Shown here one piece after another: positions 44,228 through 57,144 of a stretch of 64,000 nt of DNA. Positions within the stretch are counted from its first letter, which is position 1; every line of letters starts with the position of its first letter. The position numbers were made by a program, and so were the translations under genes. Below the pieces are notes generated by a model. It had not been told where the DNA came from, searched no databases, and saw only the letters and a list, made by a program, of their open reading frames with translations. Source of the DNA: Heliocidaris tuberculata. Taxonomy: Eukaryota; Echinodermata; Echinoidea; Camarodonta; Echinometridae. Where the stretch lies: NCBI GenBank assembly GCA_025618425.1, contig CM046847.1, positions 5,176,759-5,240,758 of the forward strand. The letters run 5' to 3'.

Positions 44228-44640
44228 ATATAGGCTATATTCTGAGATACATATATATGTGTCTGTGTGTGTGTGTGTGTGTCAAACCACCAAATAATCT
44301 TATAAGTGTTTACCAGTATTTTTCTTCAGAATTCATACTACTTGTACTTCGTAATTAAAAGGACTAGATGACATCTATCTATCGATAGTGGACTGCATAC
44401 AAAAGAAAGATGCTTGGCCTTCCAGCATTATTCATAAGCATGTTCTTTCACCAAGGTGTTATTCCGCCCAAAGCTGAATAACAGCACACGATGTCAGAAT
44501 GTCTTGACACCAATTGTACATCCAGGTTCTTATCAATTTTTCATTTCTCATGGTACAGAATTCATATGAATTTTAACTTTCACTTGGAAAAATATCTATA
44601 CATGTACAGTATACACATACATGTAGCTTACCAGTATACA

Positions 44641-44895
44641 GGGCTCAAGAGTCTGATCGGTTAGTCACGGACGGACATTTGACAAGTTTTGAAAGTTTGA
44701 AGGCCTGTAGAAAATAAGTATTTAATTGAAGAGAGCTATTTTATGTTTCATTGTGAACAATGTGAAGGGTATCACTGTAGGAGTTGAGATTTGTTAAAAT
44801 TTGGTTGCTATGGCGGCCTACTAAAATGATAATCCATAAAATATTCAATGTCACTGACGGACAAAATGTCTACTCTTAACCGATCATGCGCTCAA
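44641..44895 (+). mobile_element. MITE with GAGCCTGATCGGTT-type ends, copy 1
   Basis: GGCTCAAGAGTCTGATCGGT at the left and CGATCATGCGCTC at the right. The interior (GGTTGCTATGGCGGCCTACT, GAAGGCCTGTAGAAAATAAG) matches the reverse complement of 54227-54460. Confidence 0.62.
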
Positions 44896-45540
44896 CACTA
44901 ACAGGCCCCCTGTACACATGGGCCTCAAATTTCTACCTTTGCCCCCCCCCCCCAAAAAAAAAATGCATGCAGACCTTTTTTATAATTTGCAGTTTTGGCT
45001 TGACACTTTGATACATGTGTACACAAGGATCTATGGGCAAATGACCCTATAAAATTCACGATATCCTGAAAATTTAACAAACATCAATGTTAAAGAGATA
45101 TCAAGACCCCCATCTTTTGGGCAATTTCCTGAAAATAATCCGACATATACGTTAGATCAGCATTTCAGCACATTGTTACAAACATTCAACTGAAGTACAG
45201 GTAGTATTGGAAGCACAGCTGGCACCAAAAAAAAAAAAAGAAAAAAAGAAAAAAAAGTATTCTCACATAATCCACTCTTCTAAGCCTCAAGGGAAACTCC
45301 ATCTCATCTCGGTCTAAGAAGGTTGTGCAATTTCGCTGCTGCCGAGTGCAAGCAACGCTCATCAGCGCCAGCCAACGATGGTCAGACTTGTGATTTCATT
45401 AATGCTCTTCCACTTTCACGGTCATTAATTATTTCTTGCAAAAGGGCACATCCCTATGGGCAAGGTTTTGACAGTGTAGCATGATTGCACGCACTGCACC
45501 GCTCCCTCATAACTACCCTGGTGAGAAGTTTGGAGTATTA
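44896..45540. other. No gene; homopolymer runs and a GC-richer patch
   Basis: Poly-C/poly-A near 44943-44962, poly-A near 45227-45256, and a GC-richer single-copy patch at about 45290-45500 without exon structure. Confidence 0.4.
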
Positions 45541-45610
45541 AACATCATGAGTGGGATAATCAGGAAAGATGGGCAGAAAGAGAGAGAGACAGAGACAGAG
45601 AGAGAGAGAA

Positions 45611-45866
45611 GCGGGCAGAGATGAACAGAGAAGTATGGGGCATCAGAGATTGTGAGAAGGAAGTAAAGGAGAAATGATGGGGATGGAAAGAAACAGAGAC
45701 ACAGAAAGAGATACATGTACAGAGGCAGAGAGAGAGAAGCGGGCAGAGATGAACAGAGAAGTATGGGGCATCAGAGATTGTGAGAAGGAAGTAAAGGAGA
45801 AATGATGGGGATGGAAAGAAACAGAGACACAGAAAGAGATACATGTACAGAGGCAGAGAGAGAGAA
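45611..45866. repeat. Exact tandem duplication, unit 128 bp
   Basis: GCGGGCAGAGATGAACAGAG begins at 45611 and 45739. The two units appear identical to GTACAGAGGCAGAGAGAGAG. Purine-rich (GA)n sequence continues to about 45960. A 135-aa minus frame is only a translation of this repeat. Confidence 0.8.
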
Positions 45867-46089
45867 ACAGTCAAAGAGACACAAACAGAGACACAAAGAG
45901 AGGCAGACAAGAAAAGACAAAGTGAGAAGAAGGAAGGGGGAGAGGGGGGAAAGGATAAGGGGGACAAGAATGGTTAATGATTAGAAAATAATGGTCATTT
46001 TTTACTGAGTTGAGAAAATTTTGAAGAGGAAAACATCTCGGCCTCTCTTTTCGGTTGCTAGGTGAAAGAATCGTCATACATTCCATGTC

Positions 46090-47012
46090 TGGCCCTAATG
46101 GGAATTTAGGTTCGCCATTAATGAATAATTGCCATACAATGTATTATATCTTTTAACTAATAAACACCATTACGGCAAAATCACTCACTAATTGCCCATT
46201 AAAATTACAGTACATATACATGTAAAGGTATCATTTGTATAAAGTGAAATATTTATCTTATAATCCTTTAAAACAAAACATTACCAAAAAACAACATCAA
46301 GTTAATACTAGAAAAAGAATTATGTTTTGATGGATACAAGTATTCTACAAGTATTTGTATCCTTTTGACAGATATATACTGTACATTTAGACAATAATGC
46401 ACGATACAAACACTTTACAAAGGCAGATATTGCATAACCTGATGTAAAAAAATCAAATCTGCTATCAAACTATTATCTTCTATTTAAATCGTGAAAGAAT
46501 TCTCAATTCTAAGTTATTGAAGAGCCAGTTAGTGCTCTATACAAATCCAATGTGATTTTCAAACAAAATTTCGAATAAACATATGATTTGCCAGTAAAAG
46601 TCAGACAATCATTCAACGGCACACACTGTGCTTAGCCTAGTTATGGAGTTCACTGCACTTTTAAACATTGTATTTCTTTAGACAAGAACATGTGCACACA
46701 TTGCAATAGCCAGTAGGGAATAACACAGGAGTGTGTACTTTGGGGAAATCAAGCGCTAGACGTACTCTGTTTATTGGTGTTGATAGAAGTGAAACAAGAT
46801 GCTGAAAGCCTAAATATCATCTAAACAATGGAAAAACACAGAACTAGGTCAGAGAAAGTGTGTTTAGAATACAAATGCACTGTACATGTTCTGATGTGAC
46901 AGAAAATGTTTGTCTTCTTCTTAGAACAGTGTCACTAGCATTAAAGTCATGAACTAAATAACAATTCTGAATGAAAAGTAAGGTTTGGCACAGGCATGGC
47001 TATTAATCCTAT
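46090..47012. other. No feature recognised
   Basis: AT-rich sequence, no repeats, splice pairs or long frames that I can support. Confidence 0.4.
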
Positions 47013-47292
47013 GGGGTAACCTCGCTAGTCATAAGGACCGCTATTCATAAGGATCACTTATTAAGAAGGACCGCTATCAATAACGCGTAACTAAATGAAT
47101 AGCAGTTTTGTATGAATAGCCGTCCTTATGAATAGCAAGCAAACCATAGACAAATTACCTCACTATTCATAAGGACTTCCGTTCATAAGGACCACTATTC
47201 ATAACTATTCATAAGGACCGCTATTCATAACGCATGTTAAATGAATAGCAATTTTCTATTAATAGCGATCCTTATGAATAGCGAGGGGACCC
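47013..47292. mobile_element. Palindromic MITE of CTATTCATAAGGACCG repeats
   Basis: Left GGGGTAACCTCGCTAGTCAT, right TATGAATAGCGAGGGGACCC. The interior is made of GGACCGCTATTCATAA phrases in both orientations. Confidence 0.72.
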
Positions 47293-47959
47293 GAATCCTA
47301 CATGGGAGGGGGGTGTCAATCAAAACTGAAAATGGACAAGGAAAAGGACTTTCTTTAAAACTTTTTGAAAGATCTACAAAGTATCCTAAATAAATGTGAA
47401 GAAGTAGAAAAGCAAATTAGACTTATGGAAGCTTAACCAAATATTCAAATGAGGTGGGTTTGGTTTTAAAAAATAGGGGTGTGAGAGGGAAGTGATTCCA
47501 ATATAAAACATATTTACATTATGTAGCCACAAAATCTAAAAATAAAATATGAAAATTAAGGAGCACTGGAGCAATAAATAAAACTACAAAATGTGTACAC
47601 GGTATGGAAAAAGGCCATAAAAACAGTACGTATAGTATAACATTTTAAAATATGGAATGATGTTATCATTGCTTCCAAATAAACTCTGATAATAACTTCC
47701 TAAGTCAACAGTACTGATTCATGGCTTCTCCTAAATATGCATGTACAGTATTAATACAATATACATGTATAGCCCTGCCAGCTGTTTCCGAAATGTCCCA
47801 AGAAATGGAAGCCATCCGGTCGCTAGAGTAGAAGCTGGTTCCACAAGCAGATGGCACTTGGGACAATGCACATTTTTTAATAGTCCTAATACAGACCCAT
47901 TTGCACTATGTATATTTTTCCTGATAAGTTGGTTCTCTTGAACAGATGCATCATGCAAA

Positions 47960-47967
47960 TTAAAATT

Positions 47968-47998
<31 letters not shown>

Positions 47999-48015
47999 GG
48001 GGGGGGGGGGGGTGG
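47960..48015. repeat. Poly-T run followed directly by poly-G
   Basis: About 26 T are followed by about 13 G, then GTGGGGGTACTCAG. The sharp junction of two homopolymers may be natural or an assembly artefact. Confidence 0.7.
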
Positions 48016-49789
48016 GGGTACTCAGTTTGAAATAAAGATTAAGGGTATTTCATTATCATGTACTGGTATGACTATTAAAGACTCTGCAATGTTATCCATT
48101 TTCACTTGAATTTGTATATTTCTCCACATTTCGAAGAATAACATTTATTGGTCACGAAAATGGTACAATTACAAAAGATACCAATATAAATATAGATCTA
48201 CATACATGTATATCTATATAAGCACCTACATGTAATAGTAATTATGCTTTCATATTAATAACTACTGAAAGATAACCAAATACCACCAGCATTTTATGGT
48301 AGATTTTCAGGAAGAATTCAGCACAAAATCATTTGCTTAAAATTTTCTAATTTGTTTTGGACTTCAAAAAATAAAAGTTGCATGCACAATTCAATCACAA
48401 GTGAAAAATGCTAAATAGCACCTTTATTTTTTAAACCTACATATAGGTACATGTACAAATGTACATGTGAGTAAATTGAATTAAATTCTTTAAATTGATC
48501 GAAACTGCTATTCGCTCACAGTGCCCCCTCCATTTGTCATAATCAATCTACCCAGTTAGTCCCTGTAATGTTGAACTTGAAATAATATGCCAGGTTGCAC
48601 AACACAAAGCTCAGTCTAGATATTCTGCTCAACACGACCAGTGAAAATGTCATGCCTAATTGCATTACCCACAGTCAGTAGTCCTAAAATATTCTTTCTC
48701 ACGTACATGCTCCTGTTTTGTGATGTTGCATGGTCTAAAAGTGCAAAAAGTACTAGGCCAAGCATTCAACATGTACATGTACTATTGTACTTGCACATGT
48801 ACACGCTATTTGTAAATGTATTCTAAATATACTTTTCTATATTCTATTTTGCAAAATCTTTGCAAAGTTTTTCAAAAATCATGAAATAGGGCATGAATCA
48901 ATATTATACCATAAAAATAATGAGTATCAAATCCTAGGGTGTCTGAGGGCAGTTCCTAAACAGTGTTCGTTTTCTATACCACTGCATTAATACCATTCTA
49001 TAATTTTGGCCTACAAAAGGGATATGTTCTCCTGCTGCTACGGGTATTACTTCTAACATTACTACACGATAAATAAAAAAAGTTATATAAATAATAATAA
49101 CATTCATGCTATTACTGTATATCAATATCCACAAAAAATAAAAACAAAACACAATTCAAATAATAAAATAGGTTACAAAGGAGTGCAATTTAAAGACTGT
49201 TCTGATCTCAGTTACCCTTGTGTTTGATTCTAAGCTAAAGATTAAATATTTTGGAAATTTATGTCACCACCTTCAATTTCTGAAGCGTGCATTGAAAACG
49301 AAACCCATTCACGAACTGCACATTTATCAGAACAACCCGACGTTTGCATAGACTTCCTGTATATTCCATTACCACATTGGCCCTAAGAGTACATTACTAC
49401 TGTATAAAAAGATCTTTTAGTTTCCGCTTGTCGAAAGTCCATTAGTGTTTGAGGAGTTGCTTTCATTTGATAGAGATCAAGTCTTTCTTCAAAACGGAAA
49501 GGGGCTCTTAATACATGTACATGTAGCGGTGCATGTAAAAATGAGAATGTTGTACTTTGGGGTAATGTGAGGAGCATTATGGGTAGATTATGGGATGTCA
49601 CCAGTTCATGATGAATGGTTAGAAGAATATCATGGATACTACATGTAAATGCTCGCCCCCCCCCCCCAAGTAAATTCATGGGACAGCAGGTGGTAAGAGA
49701 CATGTGAAACAAGGTTGAAAAGAGATTATTTTTAATAGAATAACAGTCTCTATTACATGTTCCCATTGACCCTTTAAGGACAGGCATTA
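48016..49789. other. No feature recognised
   Basis: AT-rich. Several TACATGTACATG palindromes. The 134-aa minus frame at 49383-49787 has no family resemblance and no splice context. Confidence 0.4.
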
Positions 49790-49875
49790 TTTAAAAAGAT
49801 TAAGTTGAGTTCTGGTCATGCAATTACAAATGTAAATGAAACTCTCTCAGAGCAATTGGGAAAGGTGATGTGAAG

Positions 49876-50166
49876 TATTAGAGGAATATACTTGTGCATG
49901 TTGTTCATTGTGCCATCTAATTGCAGCCCAGTTGTATTTTATAATTAGAAATACCTGGGCCCTCCTGCATAAAAAGTTGCGATTAAACGCAACTCAAAAA
50001 ATTAAACGCAAGTCCCAAATACGCCATCCTGAATGATACGCCATCCTGATTGGTTGAAAATCGAGTTGCATTTAATTTTTTGAGTTTCTAATTATAAAAT
50101 GCAACTGGGCTGCAATTACATGTAGATGGAATAATGAACAACATGCACAAGTATATTCCTCTAATA
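49876..50166. mobile_element. Foldback element with an inner MITE-like core
   Basis: The outer arms are near-perfect inverted repeats of about 80 bp: GAGGAATATACTTGTGCATG ... GCAGCCCAGTTG at the left and CAACTGGGCTGC ... CATGCACAAGTATATTCCTC at the right. The core (49961-50095) starts GGGCCCTCCTGCATAAAAAG and holds its own AAAAAATTAAACGCAA / TTGCATTTAATTTTTT arms, related to 28618-28748. Confidence 0.75.
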
Positions 50167-50719
50167 TTGCATTTGGTTAACTACACAGCTCAGTCAGTGC
50201 AAACAGCACTACTATAAAATCGTCATCAATGCTAATGTACATACATGTACAACTGTGTTCATATCTTCAGAAGATGTACTGTGTATTATGATTGAAGAAC
50301 AAATCTGCTTCTCTTGAAGTGGCAATTCCTGACTCAGGTGCAAATCCCAGGTATCATACATGTACATGTACAATTACTTCTGAGAGCAAGAAGGGCATTC
50401 ATTCTTTGTATCAGTTAATGCCCTTCTGGCTTTGTATACTATACTTCACATCAGATGATGCCCATTGTAACCTGCACTTGCCGATTTGCCATTGAAATAC
50501 ATGTATCCAAGACATATTATAGATGAGGGGCAAGCGAGAGGGTATAATCTGAACCCATACATGTACATGTACATGTACATGTAGTTCATTTTTTCCCTAG
50601 GACAAGACATTTTTTTCTAAATATGTTCATTATTAAGTACATGTAGATACTGAATAATACAACCTATTCATATACAGTGAGAAATATACATACCCATACA
50701 TCATGACAGAAGTGGTATT

Positions 50720-51500
50720 CATCAAATCAAATACTCAAGGTGGAATGAAAACACACATCTTTGCACGTGCAGATGAGCAAATATTCCATAAGTTCAACAG
50801 ATCTGCATCGTATGTGGGCAGTGCTGATATGAAAGGAGAATGAATCAATTAGCCAATACACTGTTTAGACCCAATTATGCATACAGAGCAAGGAATGTAT
50901 ATTTTTAGAGCAGAAAAGATGGTCACGGACTCAATGTATTCAATACTTAACATCTAACAAGGAATGAAAACACATTTTAGCACGGATCACATAAACCCTC
51001 AGATAACTTTTCCTGAAGGCCACGAGACTGACAGTCCTCAGAAGCCTTCTGAAAAGTTATCTGAGGGTTTATAAAATACATACACCTGTATGTACATGTA
51101 CATATGTATGTATGACAGTATGAGACTGACATTGTAAGCCTGCTACAAAATGTAGGCCGTCAGTCTCAACTTGGCCGTTGGTCTACTCTGATGTCATCAC
51201 TCATGAGAGCTTCTCATGATGTAATTTTGTAAGTACTCTGCAAATGGTGGCAGTGCTGATTTGAAAAGTAAGTGAATTTCAATCATCACATTCTTTCTGT
51301 TGTAACCAACTTATTCATACAGGAAAAGATGTGCACACAAATCAATACAGAAAGGCTATCCAACAACATTCCATGTGCAAGGAGGAAAGACAAGACTTCA
51401 AGTTGCAAAGGTGAATTCATTATCCCAGAAGTTCCTGAAAGCCGCCCATAATCAGATCTGCGTTGTATGTAGGCAATGCTGAATTGGGTGAAGAGTGAAT
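50720..51500. repeat. Diverged long tandem repeat, about three units
   Basis: AGATCTGCATCGTATGTGGGCAGTGCTGA (split phrase, about 50800) recurs as AGATCTGCGTTGTATGTAGG at about 51451 and as GGCAGTGCTGATTTGAAAAG at about 51249, each followed by GTGAATT-type sequence. A small hairpin element sits inside. Confidence 0.45.
50991..51072. mobile_element. Miniature hairpin element, 82 bp
   Basis: ATAAACCCTCAGATAACTTT at the left and AAAGTTATCTGAGGGTTTAT at the right are perfect inverted repeats around a 40-base loop. Confidence 0.7.
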
Positions 51501-52166
51501 TAATTAGCCTTTATTCTTTCATAACCTATCCTATTTGGCAGGGGCTGCTGCATTGCTTGACAGTATGGAACTAGAACACTACACACACACCTAGCTCGCG
51601 AGACACATTCTGACTTCAAACCTTTGGCAAGGCTCATCAACTTTATTAATGTTGGGGTCATTTCAACAGGATTGAGCGATGACTAGGACTAGAAAAATAG
51701 CAGAGACATACTGAAGCTTTCCATTGTGCATTTATCAGAGTAAAATGCAAGAATAAACAGAAAAAAGCTAAATCGGAAAACAAACCTTGCAGCCTTTGCA
51801 GGCAAATTTCTTTGACTAAAGGAAGAAAAGTTGAAGAAAACAGATAAGAGAAAATTAGATGAATGTTGTAGGTTGAGAAGATCATCAAGCAGAATGACTT
51901 ACTAGAAATCTTACATTAGCAAATTGGCAAATTGGCCACTTGGTGATTGTGTCGTTGGGAACAATTATCCACTAACATGCAAATGTACAAGTAATGTTAC
52001 TAATTTTCTCCAGATATATGCATACTTGTACTAGAATATGCATAATGAAGTACATGTCCATGTAAAAGGATGACATAAAATTCAATAAAAATCAAAGAAG
52101 GGAAATGTATCGTTCTTGTGTTCAAAATGTAAATGTAAAGTCTAGATACTATGCTTCTTTCCTCCC

Positions 52167-52753
52167 TTAAAGGAAACCAAAACCCAAGGAGAGAATCAAT
52201 GTTATTGGAAAGTGAAAATTCAGAGAAGCACTTTACAAAAAGTTTCATTAAAATTGGTTAAAAAATGAGAGAGTTATGGAAGTTTGAAAAGTCTCGTTTT
52301 ACTTTCTATGGGGATCCTCAAATTGGCAAAATTGCTTCAAAATGGCTGATTTTGTGAACAACTCTCCATTTGTTTTGTACACAGATTTTCAGATTTTCCC
52401 CATTATCTTTCAAGGTGCAATTAATCTCCTTCTGAGCTCAACATATATAATGGGAAAATGTATTTTACACCACATATGTCGAGTTCAGGAGGAAACAAGG
52501 AGCATCCTGAGAGAAAATGGGGAAAATCTGAAAATCTGTGTACAAAACAAATGGAGAGTTGTTCACAAAATCAGCCATTTTGAAGCAATTTTGCCAATTT
52601 GAGGATCCCTATAGAAAGTAAAACGAGACTTTTCAAACTTCCATAACTCTCTCATTTTTTAACCAATTTTAATGAAACTTTTTGTAAAGTGCTTCTCTGA
52701 ATTTTCACTTTCCAATAACATTGATTCTCTCCTTGGGTTTTGGTTTCCTTTAA
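52167..52753. mobile_element. TTAA-flanked near-perfect palindromic MITE (587 bp)
   Basis: TTAAAGGAAACCAAAACCCA at the left and GGGTTTTGGTTTCCTTTAA at the right. The arms of about 250 bp pair almost completely (CAAAATGGCTGATTTTGTGA with TCACAAAATCAGCCATTTTG). Non-coding. Confidence 0.88.
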
Positions 52754-53245
52754 AGGGGGTACCCAATGCTGAAACAATGTTAGCTCATTTAAAAGATCAT
52801 GATTTTATTAGAAGAAAATCATCTGCCTTAAATTTTTTTTAAATTCGTGTTGCCAGAAAATCCCCGAAATATGGTAAGATTTCAGGATATTTTGGCCCCT
52901 CAGCTGTGTCCCAATTTCAGCTAGGTAACCACAATGACGTCAAAGTGGTTACCTTGTCGCGCAATTATAGCAAAATGCGCGCAAGGTGTAATGCATTTTG
53001 TACAGTCTAGCGCGCAACACATCTGCAATACGCGAACCTGGGTAACCACTTTGACGTCATTGTGGTTACCTAGCTGAAATTGGGACACAGCTGAGGGGCC
53101 AAAATATCCTGAAGTCTCACCATATTTCGGGGATTTTTCTGGCAACACGAATTTTTAAAAAACTTAAGGCAGATGATTTTCTGCTAATAAAATCATGATC
53201 TTTTAAATGAACTAACATTGTTTGAGCATTGGGTACCCCCTTTAA
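52750..53245. mobile_element. TTAA-flanked palindromic MITE (496 bp) abutting the previous
   Basis: TTAAAGGGGGTACCCAATGC at the left, GCATTGGGTACCCCCTTTAA at the right, long arms (AACCACAATGACGTCAAAGT with ACTTTGACGTCATTGTGGTT). Its left TTAA is the right TTAA of the neighbouring element, so the two share a target site. Confidence 0.88.
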
Positions 53246-54226
53246 GGACATAAAGACTGATGAGTACTCATTGCACATGTACACACATACACATATATTG
53301 ATTATGTATAAATGTCCAATGTGAAAGGACCGAAGGCCATTCACAACAATTCCAGAGGGATTCTAATCCTAATTAGTTGGACTGTGGGAATGACTGCGAT
53401 GAGGTTTCTGCTGGATTCATCCTTTCTCTTTTGAGCTACCTGTATGGCAGAGAGAGTGTGTTTGCGTGTGTATGTATGCATCATGATCATTTCACTCTCA
53501 ACCTAAGATGTGGATTTTCCTTCTCCCGAAGTCCTAATCAAATATGAGAAGCGCAAGAACCATTGTCGTTTGGCACGCCTGCCGAGCCTCGGGGTGTATT
53601 TACCTCCCTTTTCTCTTGAATTCCTACGTATAAAACATGCATGCAGCTTATCAATACACCACTTTTGCATACTGTCTTGAGGAGAAGCTGGTCACGTATT
53701 ACTGGTTAATTATTTAATTGTTCTGTTGTTTGATATACATGTAGGACTGTAAGTTAACTGTCTAAAGTGCTCATGATTTCACAATTCATCTCAATGTACA
53801 TGAATATGCATGTTATGATGTTCCCTACATGCACTACTATAATGTTCAGCTCTGTGAGCCAAAAGGGCATTAACTCTGGATGTAAAATAAATGCCTTCTA
53901 GGTCTCAACAGATGATTACAAAATAAATGCACCATGCAGCATAAATGTGTAAATCAAATAAATGGTCACTGCATATACTAAATACATGTAGGTCAATCTA
54001 CATGTTTGCAGTCAATGCTACTTTTGCATTTCGTCAGTTTGGAGACAGGACGTTAACTCTGTACAGATCATGGGATTTAATGCCCTTCTGGCTCCAAACA
54101 GACGATTTGTAAAAAACAATTTTCCCCTTCAGTGGTCTATAAAAGAAAACATTCCAAACAAAATTCTAGAAAGACAATTGTGCATAGTTTGTCAAATTTT
54201 AGTCACACTGGAAATGAGTGGAAAAG

Positions 54227-54460
54227 GAGCCTGATCGGTTCAGAGTAGGCATTTTGTCCGTCCGTGACATTAAATATTTCATGGATAATAATTTTAGTAG
54301 GCGACCATGGCAACCAAATTTTATCAAATTTCAAGTCCTTCAGTGATGCCCTTCACAATGAAACATAAAATTGCTCTCCTCAGTTAAATTCTTATTTTCT
54401 ACAGGCCTTCAAAATTTCAAAATTTGTCAAGTGGCTGTCCATGACTAACTGATCAGGCTC
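54227..54460 (-). mobile_element. MITE with GAGCCTGATCGGTT ends, copy 2
   Basis: GAGCCTGATCGGTTCAGAGT at the left and AACTGATCAGGCTC at the right. Opposite orientation to the copy at 44641-44895. Confidence 0.66.
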
Positions 54461-56948
54461 TAAGACCTACTGCGCACACGATGTACCTGTAAATCAAAAG
54501 AGCATAAATCAAGAACAAGGCATGCTTTTCTTCCAACCGCAAATCAGTTCCTGATGCTACATGTAAGTTTCATACACTCTAATGGTGCATCGTGATGTTC
54601 ACATGTACATATAATGTATGTATGCACAAGTACATTAACTAGAATACCATCATGATCACATGCAACACTAACCATTTCACTATGTTAATCACTGAGTTTT
54701 TAATTACTCAACTGCTGTGATGTGATCTTAATCAGAGTTGCTAGCAAGATCAGTACAGTTTGCAGTTTACACATACACACGTACACATGTACATGCAAGG
54801 GGTGCCCATATGGAATGTATTGGCATTGCTTTATGCATGTACGAGGTGTAAACGATATTGAGAGAAATTTTCTTGTATAAAACTGTAAATTAAAAAAACA
54901 AAAAGGAACATGATGTAAATTGAAGTGATTAACTTTAGGTAAAGCAGGACTACATGTGTATAGGTAAGAGCACTTGGTGTGATTTCTGTGGTACACTATA
55001 GAATTTTCCAGCAGAATTTTCCTCCTCCTTCTATACATTCCCATATACTTAAATCATGCATTCTTCCCAAGTAGTGAACCAAAAAATCAGAAAATGAGCG
55101 ATATAACTCTCTCCTTCGATCCTTCTTTTGACAGAATATTTTGAGAGGCAGTCCCCTTTTCAATGCAGGTTTGATTGTACAGGGTATATATAGGGCTATG
55201 GAATTCCACACATACGTATGCAAGGCGTTTACGTTGCTATGGAGTCATAATTCCCTCAGAGTAATTGGTTTGACTATAGCGAGCAAAGGGCATCAATAGC
55301 AGTCAATGTGATTAATTAACGTGAAAAATTAGCTTTGAATGATTGAAACGAAGCCTACTGGTACATTTTTCAGACACTCTTATTTACAAACTGAAATCAA
55401 TGTGAAATATACCTAAACATATAAATCAATAGATTATGCATGCACTATACAGTATGTAATGCATCTGTCAAAAAAATGTAATCCATAAGAAGATATACCC
55501 CACAACTATAAATGCATTGAATTCTCCTGTTACCAATCATGCTAAAATTGTAAAAAATAATATCATATTAAAATCAAAGTAATAAATTGAACTCAAAGAA
55601 GAGATGGGAAGAGGTAACATCCATCACCCTACGAGTAACATCCTTCACACTGCCCCGTTCAATGCAAATTAGGGCCCAGAAGGCCAGAAAGGTGATTTTC
55701 TTGCTGAAATACAGGGATCAGTGCCGGCACGGATGCTTCCCCCCCCCCCCCCCCCCCCCACCGACACCAATGTCCGGATACACTGCTGCATTCACATCAT
55801 CAAATTAAGATTTGACTCTAATGCTCTTCGAAAGCAGATACATGTGTTTCACAAGGTACATGTACAGTACATTATATCTAACAGAGGGGGGGGGGGGGGC
55901 AATATTCACTCTGTCACTATTTTAAGGCAACAGATCAACTCAAACTTCTTCAAGGCTTCCCGCTTCGGATTCATGCTTAGGAAAATAAAGCTTGCAGTAA
56001 GACAATCTTGTAGAGGAGCCTGTTGAATTTACATGTACATCGCACCAACACTGAAGAAGTCCCTGGATATATATACATGTATATGCAAATCATAGTGATT
56101 TGAGGACTTGAGGACTGAGTAATTGAAGATAGAATGTCATTGATTATCTGTTTGTAGCACTGTGTAGTGTTAAAGCTCATAGACAGTCTCGGTAGCAAAA
56201 ATCATACCGGCAAGAAACTTATCTAACATAGTCACATACTACTCTCCTTTTATCATAAGACACATATACGAGATTATTTAACATTCCATTCACGATTTCG
56301 AACAAATTTTAGTGTAAATATCTGTAAGAAACGCTTGGTAACGGTTTTTCACTGCCTCACGCTAAGACCATATCCACCCGAAGGTTCCCCGCACAATAAA
56401 CCCAGCGCTTCGCACTATGTGTAGCGTATTCTATACACACAGCAATCCTAATGTGAGTAGTGTGTGTGGCCGTTGTTTGAATTTACATCCCCTCTTTTTT
56501 GGGCCAGGGATTTTTATTACTTTTCACCTCTCATTCAGTAAATATTTCACTTGAGGAGGAAAAAACTTCACAGCATCTTAGTTATGTTAATAACCTGCGT
56601 TTTATCAAGTAAAATCAAAGAAATCTCACGAAAAGTTTTTGAGGGCCTCCCAAAACTATCTGTTACCTTTAACGGATACTTCTTCTCAATGATATTCAAG
56701 TGGTTTTGACTACATGGATGAGGGTACATGCACAAAGTATGTCCATACAGAATTTTATAGCCTGATTAAATCAGGTGTATTTATAATTCAGGTTATAACC
56801 TGAATCACTCAGATTTTATTTAAGATATGCTATGTTTCTTGGCAAGGCAAGATGTACATGTATCACACAATCTACATTGTGAGTCTCTGCATTCAGTTGT
56901 GCAATGTCATCTACATCATTCAAAGAGGCAGTTAGACAGGATGTATGA
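54461..56948. other. No gene; poly-C and poly-G tracts
   Basis: Poly-C at about 55740-55759 and poly-G near 55886-55899 with nothing coding beside them. TACATGTACATG palindromes are frequent. Confidence 0.4.
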
Positions 56949-57144
56949 CATTTGCTCCTGCGACAATTGCTCAGGTCTAACTTTGCCATGCTAATCCTAA
57001 ACCTAAACCTAACCCTAACCCTAACCATAATCCTAAATCCTAATCTTCACATTGTCCTGAACAAAAAACAAATCATGACCTTGACCTTAACCTTTGACCT
57101 TTCGAGATATGGACTGTGGAGCAAATGTCGCAGGAGCAAATGTC
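56949..57144. mobile_element. Element with TTGCTCCTGCGAC ends around telomere-like DNA
   Basis: CATTTGCTCCTGCGAC at the left and GTCGCAGGAGCAAATG at the right are inverted. Between them lies CCTAACCCTAACCCTAACC-like DNA (about 56990-57046) and ACCTTGACCTTAACCTTTGA. Confidence 0.65.
56990..57046. repeat. Interstitial telomere-like block
   Basis: A run of CCTAAACCTAAACCTAACCC and variants, the complement of (TTAGGG)n, lies within a mobile element, so it is not a chromosome end. Confidence 0.7.

Noticed and set aside
45560..45967. 135-aa minus-strand Ser/Leu-rich frame
   Set aside because: Translation of a (GA)n-rich 128-bp tandem duplication.
56990..57046. Chromosome end
   Set aside because: The telomere-like run is short, degenerate and enclosed by inverted repeats, with ordinary sequence on both sides.
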